Both the position numbers and the translations under genes were made by a program. The notes under the pieces are model-generated. The model saw only the letters and a program-made list of their open reading frames with translations, did no database searches and was not told where the DNA came from. A stretch of DNA of 64,000 nt from JAXMAF01 sp046350555 (GTDB lineage Bacteria; Planctomycetota; Phycisphaerae; Phycisphaerales; SM1A02): contig JAXMAF010000028.1 of the NCBI GenBank assembly GCA_046350555.1, positions 1 to 64,000 of the forward strand. Reading direction: 5' to 3'. Positions 35,324-43,684 of this stretch are shown piece by piece; position 1 is the stretch's first letter; each line of letters opens with the position of its first letter.

Positions 35324-36328
35324 TCAGTTCAGGCCCTTGAGCGCCTCGGCGGCGACCTCCTTCGGAAGCGGGAAGTAGCCATCCTTGACCACGACCTGCT
35401 GGCCCTCCTGCGAGAGGATGTACTTCAGGAACTCGCCCGTCAGCTTGTCGAGCGGCTGTCCGGGCTTGCGGTTCACGTAGATGTAGAGGTAGCGGGCGAG
35501 CGGATACGTGCCGTTGAGACAGTTCTCGTAGCTCGCCTCGTGGAACTGGCCGTCCTTCTCGGCGAGCGGCACGGCGCGGACGCCCGCGGTCGCGTAGCCG
35601 ATGCCCGAGTAGCCGATGGCGCTCACGTCGGCGGCGACGCCCTGCACGACCGACGACGAACCCGGCTGCTCCTTGACCGAGGTCTTGAAGTCGCCCTTGC
35701 TCAGCGCATGCTCCTTGAAGAAGCCGTACGTGCCGCTGGCGCTGTTGCGACCGAAGAGCGAGATCGACTTGTTCGCCCACTCGCCGGTCAGGCCGACCTG
35801 GCCCCACGTGGTGATGTCGCTCGTGCCGCCGCGCTTGCGCGACGACGAGAAGATCGAGTCCACCTGCTGGAGCGTGAGGCCCTTGATCGGGTTGTCCTTG
35901 TTCACGAAGACGCCGAGCGCGTCGATCGCCACCTTGACCTCGGTCGGCTTGTAGCCGAACTTCTTCTCGAACTCGTCGACCTCGGTGTTCTTCATCTGCC
36001 GGCTCATCGGACCGAGCTGCGCGGTGCCGGCGATGAGCGCGGGCGGCGCGGTCGTCGAGCCCTTGCCCTCGATCTGGATCTTGACGTTGGGATAGAGCTT
36101 CTGGAATCCCTCGGCCCAGAGCGTCATGAGGTTGTTGAGCGAGTCGGAGCCGACCGAGTTGAGGTTGCCCGAGACGCCCGACGCCTGCACGTACGCGGGA
36201 ATGGCCTTGTCGACCGAGACCTGGTTGGCCACGGCGAGGCTGCCGGCGCCGACGACGGCGGCGGCGAACGCGAGCTTGACGGGGCTGGACTTGGGGAGGC
36301 GGCCGAATGGAAGCTGGGTAAGCGACAT
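35324..36328 (-). CDS. pstS: Periplasmic phosphate-binding protein PstS
   Basis: 334 residues. Signal peptide with core 'VKLAFAAAVVGAGSLAVA'. Phosphate-binding features: 'NSVGSDSLNNLMTLWAEGFQ', 'KGSTTAPPALIAGTAQLGPM', 'SLFGRNSASGTYGFFKEHAL' and 'DVSAIGYSGIGYA'. It captures phosphate for PstC-PstA-PstB. First gene of the transporter group, downstream of the vapBC pair. I looked for a classic Pho box upstream and did not find a convincing one. Confidence 0.93.
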   Translation of the reverse strand: MSLTQLPFGRLPKSSPVKLAFAAAVVGAGSLAVANQVSVDKAIPAYVQASGVSGNLNSVGSDSLNNLMTLWAEGFQKLYPNVKIQIEGKGSTTAPPALIAGTAQLGPMSRQMKNTEVDEFEKKFGYKPTEVKVAIDALGVFVNKDNPIKGLTLQQVDSIFSSSRKRGGTSDITTWGQVGLTGEWANKSISLFGRNSASGTYGFFKEHALSKGDFKTSVKEQPGSSSVVQGVAADVSAIGYSGIGYATAGVRAVPLAEKDGQFHEASYENCLNGTYPLARYLYIYVNRKPGQPLDKLTGEFLKYILSQEGQQVVVKDGYFPLPKEVAAEALKGLN

Positions 36329-36532
36329 GTGCTGGATATCTCCGAGTGGTTGTGTCGGAGGAATGTTCGATTCGATGTGCTAAGAACGCGCAAAGGATGG
36401 GCGAGGGCAGGGCGAAGAAGCGCGCGGTGGCCGGCGGCCGATCGTCGCGGCCCGATTGACGCCGCCGGTCCCGAGCTGCCATCGCGGGCGGGGGCGGGGG
36501 GCGGGGCGCACGGCGGCCCGCGGGAATCGGCA

Positions 36533-36964
36533 TCAGGCCTTGGCGAAGGGGTTCACGACGGTCACGTCGTCGAAGACGCGTTCCGCCTGGAGATCCTCGG
36601 TGAGGAGGGTGCGGCATCCGGCCACGCGCGCGGCTTCGACGATGAGCGCATCCCAGGTCGAGATCGTCTCCTTGCGTGCGCGCGCCAAGGCCGCGAGCAC
36701 GAGGCCGACGTCCGTCTGGACGACGGTCCATTCGGCAAGCGTTCGGACAAGTTCCTCGGCGTCCGCCGGCGCCATCGGCGGGCGGCGCTTGCGCGTCAGG
36801 ACGACGTGGAGTTCCAGGAGCACCTGCGTGCTGACCACCAAGGCGCCCGCCACGCCGCGCGCCGCCACCAGCTTCCGCACCGTGTCGCGCTTCCTGGGAG
36901 ACGTGTCGTCGAAGAGGTAGACGAGCACGTTCGTGTCGACGAACGCGCGATCCATCGCAATCAT
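36533..36964 (-). CDS. vapC: VapC-like PIN-domain toxin
   Basis: 143 residues. PIN-domain acidic residues are present: 'FVDTNVLVYLFD' (Asp-8), the 'LLELHVVL' Glu, 'TWDALIVEAA' Asp and the final 'LLTEDLQ' Glu-Asp. VapC toxins cut tRNA or rRNA and are blocked by the partner antitoxin. The start overlaps the antitoxin stop (ATGA, 36961-36964), typical of a TA operon; an in-frame ATG three codons on is an alternative. It sits between phoR and pstS on the same strand. Confidence 0.88.
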   Translation of the reverse strand: MIAMDRAFVDTNVLVYLFDDTSPRKRDTVRKLVAARGVAGALVVSTQVLLELHVVLTRKRRPPMAPADAEELVRTLAEWTVVQTDVGLVLAALARARKETISTWDALIVEAARVAGCRTLLTEDLQAERVFDDVTVVNPFAKA

Positions 36965-37203
36965 CGCGCACCGCCGCGCCGATGAAGCTCGTCGCGCGCG
37001 ATCGGGCGCTCGATCCGACCCTTGCCGGCCCTCTCGGCGATCGACAGCAAGCGGGTCGCCGCCGCGGCCTGAGGCTGGCCGGCGCCGGCGAACGAGACCA
37101 GATACTCGCGCAGGATCGCGTTCACGGACGTTCCCATGGTGACCGCGCGGATGCGCGCGGTCCGCAGGACGACGTCGTCGACGGTGATGGTGAGGTTGGC
37201 CAT
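36961..37203 (-). CDS. vapB: VapB-like antitoxin
   Basis: 80 residues. N-terminal ribbon-helix-helix ('ANLTITVDDVVLRTARIRAV', 'GTSVNAILREYLVSF') for DNA binding and dimerisation, then a basic, probably disordered C-terminus for toxin binding. Start at 37203 gives the usual family N-terminus. A perfect palindrome 35-61 bp upstream is a good candidate operator. Confidence 0.87.
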   Translation of the reverse strand: MANLTITVDDVVLRTARIRAVTMGTSVNAILREYLVSFAGAGQPQAAAATRLLSIAERAGKGRIERPIARDELHRRGGAR

Positions 37204-37237
37204 GGCGGGAATCGCGTGCCGGTGTGCCCGAGTCACT

Positions 37238-37264
37238 CGTGCTACACGGAATCAGTGTAGCACG
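37238..37264. promoter_or_regulatory. Palindromic operator candidate of vapBC
   Basis: CGTGCTACAC, 7-nt spacer GGAATCA, GTGTAGCACG: a perfect 10-bp inverted repeat upstream of vapB. TACACT within it could also serve as a -10 on the minus strand. Autorepression by VapBC at such a site is usual; a terminator is less likely since no T-run follows. Confidence 0.65.
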
Positions 37265-37414
37265 GATCCGGAGGGGCGATGAGCCAGCACGCCGTCACCC
37301 TGTTCCGCGCTCTCGGAGAGGGCGATTCGCGACGGAATTCGCCGCGGAATTCGTGGCGGCGAGCGTCTCCCGCCCACCGCCGCCGGGCGGGGCGCGTCGC
37401 GGCGCGACTCGTGC

Positions 37415-38680
37415 CTACCCCGCCATCTGGGCCGCGCCGACGGTCTCCGCGGGGAGCACCAGGCGAAACGTGCTGCCGGCGCCGGGCTTGCTCTCGACGT
37501 CGATCCGCCCGCCGTGGGCGAGCGCGATGTGCTTCACGATCGCGAGGCCGAGCCCCGTGCCGCCGTGGTCGCGGCTGCGCGCCTTGTCGATGCGATAGAA
37601 GCGCTCGAAGATCCGCGGGAGGTGATGCGGCGCGATCCCCGGGCCGTTGTCGATGACGGAGAGCTCGGCCATGCCGTCGTCGCGCGCGGCGCCCACGATG
37701 CGCACCGTGCTTCCCGCGGGGCTGTAGGTGATCGCGTTGGCGACGAGGTTCGCGACCGCCTGCTCGACGAGCGACGGCATCACGTGCATGACGAGATCGC
37801 TCGGGACATCGACGGCGATGGCGATCTCCTTGGCCTGCGCAGCCGGTTCGAGGTGCAGCCGGGCGCTCTCCACGATCTGCCGCAGCGGGGCGTCGACCGC
37901 CTCGAGCGTCTCGCGGCCTCCCGGCTGTTCGAGCCGGGCCAGCGCGAGCAGGTCCTCGATGATCGCGCCCAGCCGCTGCGCGTTGCGCCGGATGATCTCG
38001 AGGAATCGCCTGGATTGCTCGGGGTCGTCGACGCCGACCTGGAGCATCGTCTCGACGTAGCCCTTGATGTTCGTGATCGGCGTGCGCAGCTCGTGCGAGA
38101 CGTTCGCCGCGAAATCGACGCGGAGCGACTCGAGCCGGCGGATGCGCGTGACGTCGCTCAGCGAGACGAGCAGTCCCGCCGGATGGCCCGCGGCGTCGCG
38201 CAGCGGCTCGCTCACCGCCTGGACGGTGAGGCGCACGGGTTCGCCCCGCTCGGCGCGACCGCCGCGCCCGACGCGCTCGATCACGAACTCGGCCTCGGTC
38301 GGCCCCTCGGCGTCGATCGCCTCGGCCAGGAAGCGGTTGAGTCCCGGCTGGCGCACGACCGCCTGCACGAGCCGCCCGCGCACCGCGTCGGGATCGTCGA
38401 TGCCGAGCATCGTCGCCGCGGCGCTGTTCACGCGCAGCAGGTGCTGGTCCGGATCGATGGCCAGCAGGCCGCTGCTCATCGATTCCAGGATCGCCTGCTG
38501 CTCGCGCGTGGTGCGTTCGAGCCGGTCGAGGGTGGCGTCGCGGTCGCGGGCCGCGTTCGCGGCGGCGTCGCGCGCCGCCTCGTTCGCGCGACGCACCTCG
38601 CGCCGGGCGACCCGCAGCGCCATCGCGGCGCCGATCAGCCCCAGCAGCAGGATGGCCCACGGGGCGACGCGTTCCAGCAT
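37415..38680 (-). CDS. phoR: Phosphate-regulon sensor histidine kinase PhoR
   Basis: 421 residues. One N-terminal membrane helix ('WAILLLGLIGAAMALRVA'), a coiled linker, a PAS domain ('LESMSSGLLAIDPDQHLLRV'), HisKA with 'FAANVSHELRTPITNIKGYV' (phospho-His), and HATPase_c with N box 'VANLVANAITYSP', G1 'DNGPGIAP' and G2 'GTGLGLAIVKHIALAHGG'. This is the PhoR arrangement. It phosphorylates PhoB when phosphate is scarce. TACGCT stands 6 nt before the ATG, so it may have its own leaderless promoter in addition to read-through from phoB. Confidence 0.92.
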   Translation of the reverse strand: MLERVAPWAILLLGLIGAAMALRVARREVRRANEAARDAAANAARDRDATLDRLERTTREQQAILESMSSGLLAIDPDQHLLRVNSAAATMLGIDDPDAVRGRLVQAVVRQPGLNRFLAEAIDAEGPTEAEFVIERVGRGGRAERGEPVRLTVQAVSEPLRDAAGHPAGLLVSLSDVTRIRRLESLRVDFAANVSHELRTPITNIKGYVETMLQVGVDDPEQSRRFLEIIRRNAQRLGAIIEDLLALARLEQPGGRETLEAVDAPLRQIVESARLHLEPAAQAKEIAIAVDVPSDLVMHVMPSLVEQAVANLVANAITYSPAGSTVRIVGAARDDGMAELSVIDNGPGIAPHHLPRIFERFYRIDKARSRDHGGTGLGLAIVKHIALAHGGRIDVESKPGAGSTFRLVLPAETVGAAQMAG

Positions 38681-38711
38681 GGCGCAAGCGTACGACGCGA
38701 CGGGCGCCGGC

Positions 38712-39473
38712 CTACTCGCCCGGGCTCTCCGAGAGCCGATATCCCACGCCGCGCACCGTCTCCACCATGCGCCCGAGCTCGCCGAGCTTGCGGCGAAGCG
38801 CGGTGATGTGCACGTCGACCGTCCGGCTGGAGAGCACGGTCGACTTGCCGTGGACCGCCGAGATGATCTGGTCGCGCGTTCGCACGAAGCCCGGTCGTTG
38901 CACCAGGAAGTGAAGGAGGCCGAACTCCGTGAGCGTGAGCTCGACCGGCTCGCCGTTGGCCATCACGACGTGCCGCGCCGGATCGACCACCAGCGCACCG
39001 CCGGCGAGCGAGATCCGACCCTCGGCGTTCGCCGCCTGCCCCGCGCCCTCGCGCCGGCGGAGGACGTTCTTCATGCGCGCCATCAGCACCTTCGGGCTGA
39101 ATGGCTTGGTGACGTAGTCCTCGGCGCCGAGCTCGATCCCGGCGACGATGTCGGCCTCCTCGCCCTTGGCGCTCACCATCACGATCGGGATCGAGCGGGT
39201 GTCGACGTTCTGCTTGAGTCGCCGGCAGACCTCGAGGCCGTCGAGATCCGGAAGCATGAGGTCGAGCACGATCAGGTCGGGCCGCTCGGACCGGACCCGC
39301 TCGAGCGCCACGCGTCCCGAGGCGACGTGCCGCGCCGTCATGCCTTCGCGCTGCACATGGAAGCGGATGAGCTCGGCGATCTCCGGTTCATCCTCGACGA
39401 TCAGCACGTCACTCTGGGCCACGGAGCTCTCCTGCGCGCGGGTTGTCCGGACGGGGGTCGTCGAGGCGGTCAT
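38712..39473 (-). CDS. phoB: Phosphate-regulon response regulator PhoB
   Basis: 253 residues. Receiver domain from ~residue 20: acidic pair 'IVEDEPE', phospho-acceptor Asp in 'LIVLDLMLPDLDG', conserved Lys in 'DYVTKPFSPKVL'. C-terminal OmpR/PhoB winged helix: 'PVELTLTEFGLLHFLVQRPG', 'SRTVDVHITALRRKLGE'. It activates the pst genes downstream. GATACT is 9 nt upstream of the ATG and there is no Shine-Dalgarno. Confidence 0.92.
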   Translation of the reverse strand: MTASTTPVRTTRAQESSVAQSDVLIVEDEPEIAELIRFHVQREGMTARHVASGRVALERVRSERPDLIVLDLMLPDLDGLEVCRRLKQNVDTRSIPIVMVSAKGEEADIVAGIELGAEDYVTKPFSPKVLMARMKNVLRRREGAGQAANAEGRISLAGGALVVDPARHVVMANGEPVELTLTEFGLLHFLVQRPGFVRTRDQIISAVHGKSTVLSSRTVDVHITALRRKLGELGRMVETVRGVGYRLSESPGE

Positions 39474-39539
39474 GCGGAAGGGAGTATCCCAAGTGGCATC
39501 GGACCTGTTGTGAAGATCGTGTTCAGGCGCGGTGAGGGT

Positions 39540-39618
39540 TGGGGGAGAGGGCAGGGGAGAGAGGAGAGAGGAGAGAGGAGAGAGGAGACAGGAGACAGGA
39601 GAGAGGAGAGAGGGAAGG
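39540..39618. repeat. GAGAGAG-type tandem repeat
   Basis: About ten copies of a 7-bp purine unit (GGAGAGA with GGAGACA variants) upstream of phoB. The strong strand asymmetry stands out from the surroundings. Confidence 0.88.
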
Positions 39619-39726
39619 GAAGCCGCCAGAGCGCCGCGACGCGCGGGGCTCTGATCGACGGCGCCCGCGCCCAAACGTCAACCCGGATCCCGGATCCCTG
39701 ATTCCCGACTCCTGTCCGCCGCCTCC

Positions 39727-40287
39727 TCACGACCTCGGCGCATCCGCCGGCTCTCGCACCGTGGCCGGTGTCCGAGCGTTCGAGCTCAGCGTCGCCCGGC
39801 CGTCGATGCGGATGATGCCGCTCGGGCGACCGGCAGCGGCGAGGAGGTCGAGGAGCTCCGTGTCGTCGACCCGCTGGATGCTCCCGTCGCCGCCGATGCG
39901 GAGTCGATCGAGCACCTCTGGATCGAGCGCCATGCGGGCGATGGCGAAGTCGGCGGCGACCGGCCGCTCCTGGGCCGTCGGACCGGCCGGGGTCGCGGCG
40001 CCGCTGTCGATCGCCGGGCCTGCGTCGGCGCGGCGATCGTTCGTCGAGGCGTCCATCGCCGCGCGGATCGGAAGCAGCGCCGCGGTCGCGAGCACCGCGA
40101 TCGCGCCGAGCACCGCCAGCGTGCGGGCGCGGCGGATGCGTCCGGCGCGGCGCGATGCCTGGGCTCGCAGCACGACGCCGAGGATCTCGTCGCGCCGCCG
40201 CGCGAGCATGGCCTGAGACTCCGCCGTGGCGCCGTCGGCGATGGCTGCGGCGTCGAAGGACGAACCGTCTGATTCACGTGGGATCAT
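39727..40287 (-). CDS. Probable membrane anti-sigma factor or ECF partner protein
   Basis: 186 residues. It overlaps the 3' end of the ECF sigma gene by 14 bp. An N-terminal ~60-residue cytoplasmic part with 'LARRRDEILGVVLRAQA' is followed by one membrane helix ('TLAVLGAIAVLATAALLPI') and an exported C-terminal part. That topology and gene order are typical of anti-sigma factors, but no zinc-binding HxxxCxxC motif is seen. No family identified. Confidence 0.65.
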   Translation of the reverse strand: MIPRESDGSSFDAAAIADGATAESQAMLARRRDEILGVVLRAQASRRAGRIRRARTLAVLGAIAVLATAALLPIRAAMDASTNDRRADAGPAIDSGAATPAGPTAQERPVAADFAIARMALDPEVLDRLRIGGDGSIQRVDDTELLDLLAAAGRPSGIIRIDGRATLSSNARTPATVREPADAPRS

Positions 40288-40948
40288 CGTCGAGCTCCTT
40301 CCGAAGTCGCGCGAGGATGCGATTGAGTCGGCCATCGACCGCGCCCGCTCCGAGGCCGAGCGCGGCGCCGATCCTTCCGAGCGTCCAGCCAAAGCGGAAG
40401 CGCGCCGCGACGAGCTCGGCGTCGCGCGGCGCGAGCTTCGCGAGCCGCGGGGTCAGTTCGGCGACCTGCGCGTCGAGTTCGGCGGCCTCCGTGACCGGAT
40501 CGGCGCGGCGCGGCGCCGGCGTCCTCGGCGCCGCGACCGTCTCTCGCCGGGCCGACGCATCGGGCGTCGCGTCGTCGAGGTTCAGCGCTGGTCGCGGGAC
40601 TCCTCGCCCGGCGCTCGCAGCGGGCGCGGCCGGCGCCACTCCGGCGCGCCGCGCCTCGCGCCGGGCGCGCCGTTGCTCGGAGCGCAGCGCGTCGAGGACG
40701 CACGACTCGATCGTCCGGGCGAGCCACGCCTCGAGCTGCGCCTCGGTCTCGATCGCCGGCAGCGATCGCACGACGCGAAGGAAGGTCTCCTGGACGGCAT
40801 CGAGGCAGAAGCTCTCGTCGCGGCCGCTGCGACGTCGCGCCACCGCCAGCGCCCACGCGAAGCGATCGCGGTAGAGCTCGGCGAGCGGCGCCGGTTCGCC
40901 GGCACGGATCGCCCGCGTCAGTTCGCCGATGGTTCGCGCGGCGGACAT
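40274..40948 (-). CDS. ECF-type RNA polymerase sigma factor
   Basis: 224 residues. Sigma region 2 at ~residues 15-80 ('LAELYRDRFAWALAVARRRS', 'DAVQETFLRVVRSLP' with the DAVQETF core), a long Ala/Arg/Pro linker (~90-145), then region 4 ('LAPRDAELVAARFRFGWTLG', 'GAVDGRLNRILARLRKEL'). It would direct transcription of a small regulon, probably controlled by the overlapping membrane protein. The linker is longer than usual for ECF factors. Confidence 0.85.
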   Translation of the reverse strand: MSAARTIGELTRAIRAGEPAPLAELYRDRFAWALAVARRRSGRDESFCLDAVQETFLRVVRSLPAIETEAQLEAWLARTIESCVLDALRSEQRRARREARRAGVAPAAPAASAGRGVPRPALNLDDATPDASARRETVAAPRTPAPRRADPVTEAAELDAQVAELTPRLAKLAPRDAELVAARFRFGWTLGRIGAALGLGAGAVDGRLNRILARLRKELDDDPT

Positions 40949-41019
40949 GTTCGATTCTTGGCATGGATGGCGGTGCCACGCCGCGGTGCGCCATCGCACG
41001 CGCCGCGGCCTGAGATGCG

Positions 41020-42045
41020 TCACTTCCCCTTGGTCGCGGCCTCGAGCTCGCGAATGCGCGCGTCGCGCGCGGCGATCTCCTTTCGCCACTCCGACTCGGC
41101 GTCCACGAGCCGACGCTCCTGCACCGCCGCGCGGTCGCGCTCGGTCTGGAGGGCGCTCTTCGCGGCCTCGACGGCGCCTTCGAGCTGGCCGATCCGGCTG
41201 CGCGCCTCGAGAAGCTGCGACTCGAACTGCTGGCGCGCCTGCTGCATCGCCTGTTCGACCGACTGCTTGGCCGAGAGATCGGACCTGGACTTGGCCGCGC
41301 CGGACGAACCGCGGAGGGCGCGGATGATCTCCTTCAGCGTCTGCTGCCCCTCGACGGGTCCGCGGGCGAGGATCAGGCGCGTGGGCTCGTGGTACTTCAC
41401 GTCCATGAGCGACGCGCGCTCGCCCAGCGCCACACGAAGGCCCGACTCCACCGCGTCGAGGATCGTGCCCGCGGGAATCCCCGATTCGATCACGTCGCCG
41501 ATCGACTCGACGGCCATCGCGTTCGACGACACCTGCATGGCGCCGGTCACCTGCACCCTGAAGGTCGGCTGGGCGTCGGGTTGCTCGGCGTTGACGCGCA
41601 CGATCTCGACGACCAGCGCGTCCGGCGTTCCCGGCTTCTCCTCGCGCTCGATGAGGCTCAGCGCGGTCACGAGGTCGATGCGCTTGAGGGAGAGCCGCGG
41701 AATCGGCAGGGCCTCGGCCTCCTGCCCCACGACGAGGTTCACCGCGGGAGTCGCGCGGCGCAGCGCGGCGAGGTACTCGCGAAGCGTGCCGCCCGCGAAC
41801 TCGAGGTCGAAGAGGACAGGCGCCTCGCCGGGCTGGGCTTCCGTTGCGGCGGGCGGGGCGCTCTTCGCCGCCGCGGCCTTGGCGGCGGGTCCGTCAGCGG
41901 GGCTGGCCGCGCCCTTCGCGGCGACGGCGCCAGGCGCGACGGCCGGCGACGCGGCGTCGTCCATGGCGGCCACCGCATGGGCGGTCAACAGGTTCGACGA
42001 GAGGATGGCGGCGAAGATGGTCGTGGCGAGAGAGGTCAACGGCAT
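41020..42045 (-). CDS. Exported coiled-coil protein with secretin/TonB N-domain-like region
   Basis: 341 residues. Signal peptide (residues 1-27) then an Ala/Pro-rich linker. 'LFDLEFAGGTLREYLAALRR' to 'LKRIDLVTALSLIE' (~residues 75-130) resembles the STN domain of secretins. A second alpha/beta segment follows, and the C-terminal ~95 residues are a strong coiled coil ('QQFESQLLEARSRIGQLEGA', 'EIAARDARIRELEAATKGK'). It lies in frame with the AnmK gene upstream without a stop, but an AAGGAGA Shine-Dalgarno at 42053-42059 and the signal peptide show a separate start at 42045. Confidence 0.75.
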   Translation of the reverse strand: MPLTSLATTIFAAILSSNLLTAHAVAAMDDAASPAVAPGAVAAKGAASPADGPAAKAAAAKSAPPAATEAQPGEAPVLFDLEFAGGTLREYLAALRRATPAVNLVVGQEAEALPIPRLSLKRIDLVTALSLIEREEKPGTPDALVVEIVRVNAEQPDAQPTFRVQVTGAMQVSSNAMAVESIGDVIESGIPAGTILDAVESGLRVALGERASLMDVKYHEPTRLILARGPVEGQQTLKEIIRALRGSSGAAKSRSDLSAKQSVEQAMQQARQQFESQLLEARSRIGQLEGAVEAAKSALQTERDRAAVQERRLVDAESEWRKEIAARDARIRELEAATKGK

Positions 42046-42071
42046 GATGGTCGTCTCCTTGGCTGGCATGC

Positions 42072-42178
42072 ATGGGTCCCGGTCGATCCTCGCGCCCCGC
42101 TCAACCCGCTCCTCCGCCTCGGGCGCCGCCGTCGTGGGCAACGGATCAGAAGCGTCGAGGCCGTCTGGCATCCGCACG
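42072..42178 (+). repeat. Dispersed repeat, possible degenerate copy
   Basis: Weak similarity to the forward repeat: TCCTCGCGCCCCGCTCAACCC, GTGGGCAACGG, and a diverged end GTCTGGCATCCG. An old copy at best. Confidence 0.4.
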
Positions 42179-42332
42179 GGTCGGGCAGAGCGTTGCGCGA
42201 GCGGCACGAAGGCGCCGACCACGGAGAACGCCGCCGACGAACGCGTTTCGCGCGCGTCGTCGGGAAAAACGGCGTGGGCCGGAGGTCGAGCCGCTCGGGG
42301 CTTGACCCGCGCGGACTCCCGTTCGCGCCGCC

Positions 42333-43614
42333 TCAGCCAATCCAGGACCCGGCCCGGCCCGCGCGGCCCAGCCGGCCGGTGACCTTCGGGCAGGTGATCT
42401 CGACGCCGTCGTCGGCCAGGGCGCCGAGCACCGCCATCGCGAGCGCCTCGCGCGCCTCGATCGGCACGCCGAGCTCCACGGTCGTCCGGAGCGGCGCCGC
42501 GCTGCGCCGCGCGATGGCGCCGAGCAGCGGTCGATGCCGCGCGCCGCCGCCGGCGACGACGATCTCGTCGACGCGATGCTCGCGGATGGCGGCACCGATC
42601 TCCTGGCAACGGCCTCCGTCGCGGTCGCGGCGAGGTCGTTCGGCGCGAGTCGTCCGCGATGCGCTCGATCCAGGCCAAGGCCTCGTCTCCCGTGCCGAGC
42701 GAGCGATGCGCTTTCCGTTGCGGCGCGAGGATCGCCGCGAGCGCGGCGCGCGCGGACTCGTCGACGCGCCCCGCCGCGGCCGCCGCGCCGTCGGCGTCGA
42801 AGGGAACGCCAAGCACCGATCGCGCCACCGCGTCGAGCACCTGGTTGCATGCGCAGACGTCGCCGCCGGCGAGGTCGCACACATGGCCGACCGAATCCGG
42901 CGGCAGGACCGTCGTGTTGCAGAAGCCGCCGAGGTTCACGACGGCGCGGCGCCTCGCTGCATCTCGGAAGAGCACCCAATCGGCGATCGGCGTGATCGGT
43001 GCGCCCTGTCCGCCGGCGGCGAGGTCCGCCTGGCGCAGGTCGGAGACGACGCGACAGCGCAGCCGTGCGGCGATCGGCGCGGGATTCAGCAATTGCCACG
43101 AGACCGGCGGCGCGTGCACGACGGTCTGGCCGTGGGCGGCCACGAGGTCGATCGGCGCGTCGGCGGCGTGGCCACGACCGCGTCGATCGATCGGGTCACT
43201 TCGATCGACCTGATCGCCTGGTTGACCTGGTTGACCTCGTTGACCTGGTTGACCTCGTTGACCTGGTTCATCTCGTTCGCTTCGATCAGTTCGTTCACCC
43301 TGTTCACGTCGCTCGACAGGCGCGCGTTCATCCGGCGAGGTCGAAGGACTTCCCGCGACCAGCTCCGCGATCGCCTCGGCGTGCAGTTCGCCGAAGCGCC
43401 ACGCGATCGTCGCGAACTCCCGCGCGGTCATCGGCCGCTGCGACGCCGCATCGCGCAGCGCCGCGGCCAGCGCCCCGAGGGGACGCGATGCATGGCGGAC
43501 GAGCGTGGCGCGAAGCTCCAGTCCGCCGCCGTCGATCCGGGCGAGCGCGAGGTCCATCCCGTCGATGCTGGTGCCGGTCATCACCCCGACGACGAGCCGC
43601 GGACGCGTTGACAT
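42333..43614 (-). CDS. anmK: Anhydro-N-acetylmuramic acid kinase, frameshifted
   Basis: The first ~325 residues read in one frame with 'VVGVMTGTSIDGMDLALARI', 'LVAAHGQTVVHAP', 'VVNLGGFCNTTVLP' and 'CDLAGGDVCACNQVLDAVAR', matching AnmK, which phosphorylates anhydro-MurNAc in cell-wall recycling. Around 42600-42650 the frame changes twice ('APNDLAATATEAVA' in one frame, then 'QEIGAAIREHRVDEIVVAGG' in another) down to the stop at 42333. Two tiny indels best explain this. Between strand elements there is an extra ~50-residue charged insert encoded by a tandem repeat (43207-43320). TACCGT precedes the ATG by 5 nt. Confidence 0.82.
43207..43320. repeat. Tandem repeat inside anmK (TTGACCTGG/TTGACCTCG)
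   Basis: At least seven copies of a 9-bp unit alternating TTGACCTGG and TTGACCTCG, with diverged flanks. It is in frame and inserts Q-P-G-Q-R-G-like residues just before the conserved A-H-G-Q-T-V-V-H motif. Confidence 0.85.
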
Positions 43615-43684
43615 CGCCCACGGTAGCGCCGCGCCGCAGCGCGGCTTCGTCGCCCGTCTCGCCGCGCGGGCCGGCGCGCAGCGC

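Noticed and set aside
36329..36420. Pho box upstream of pstS
   Set aside because: No pair of CTGTCAT-like direct repeats at 11-bp spacing was found.
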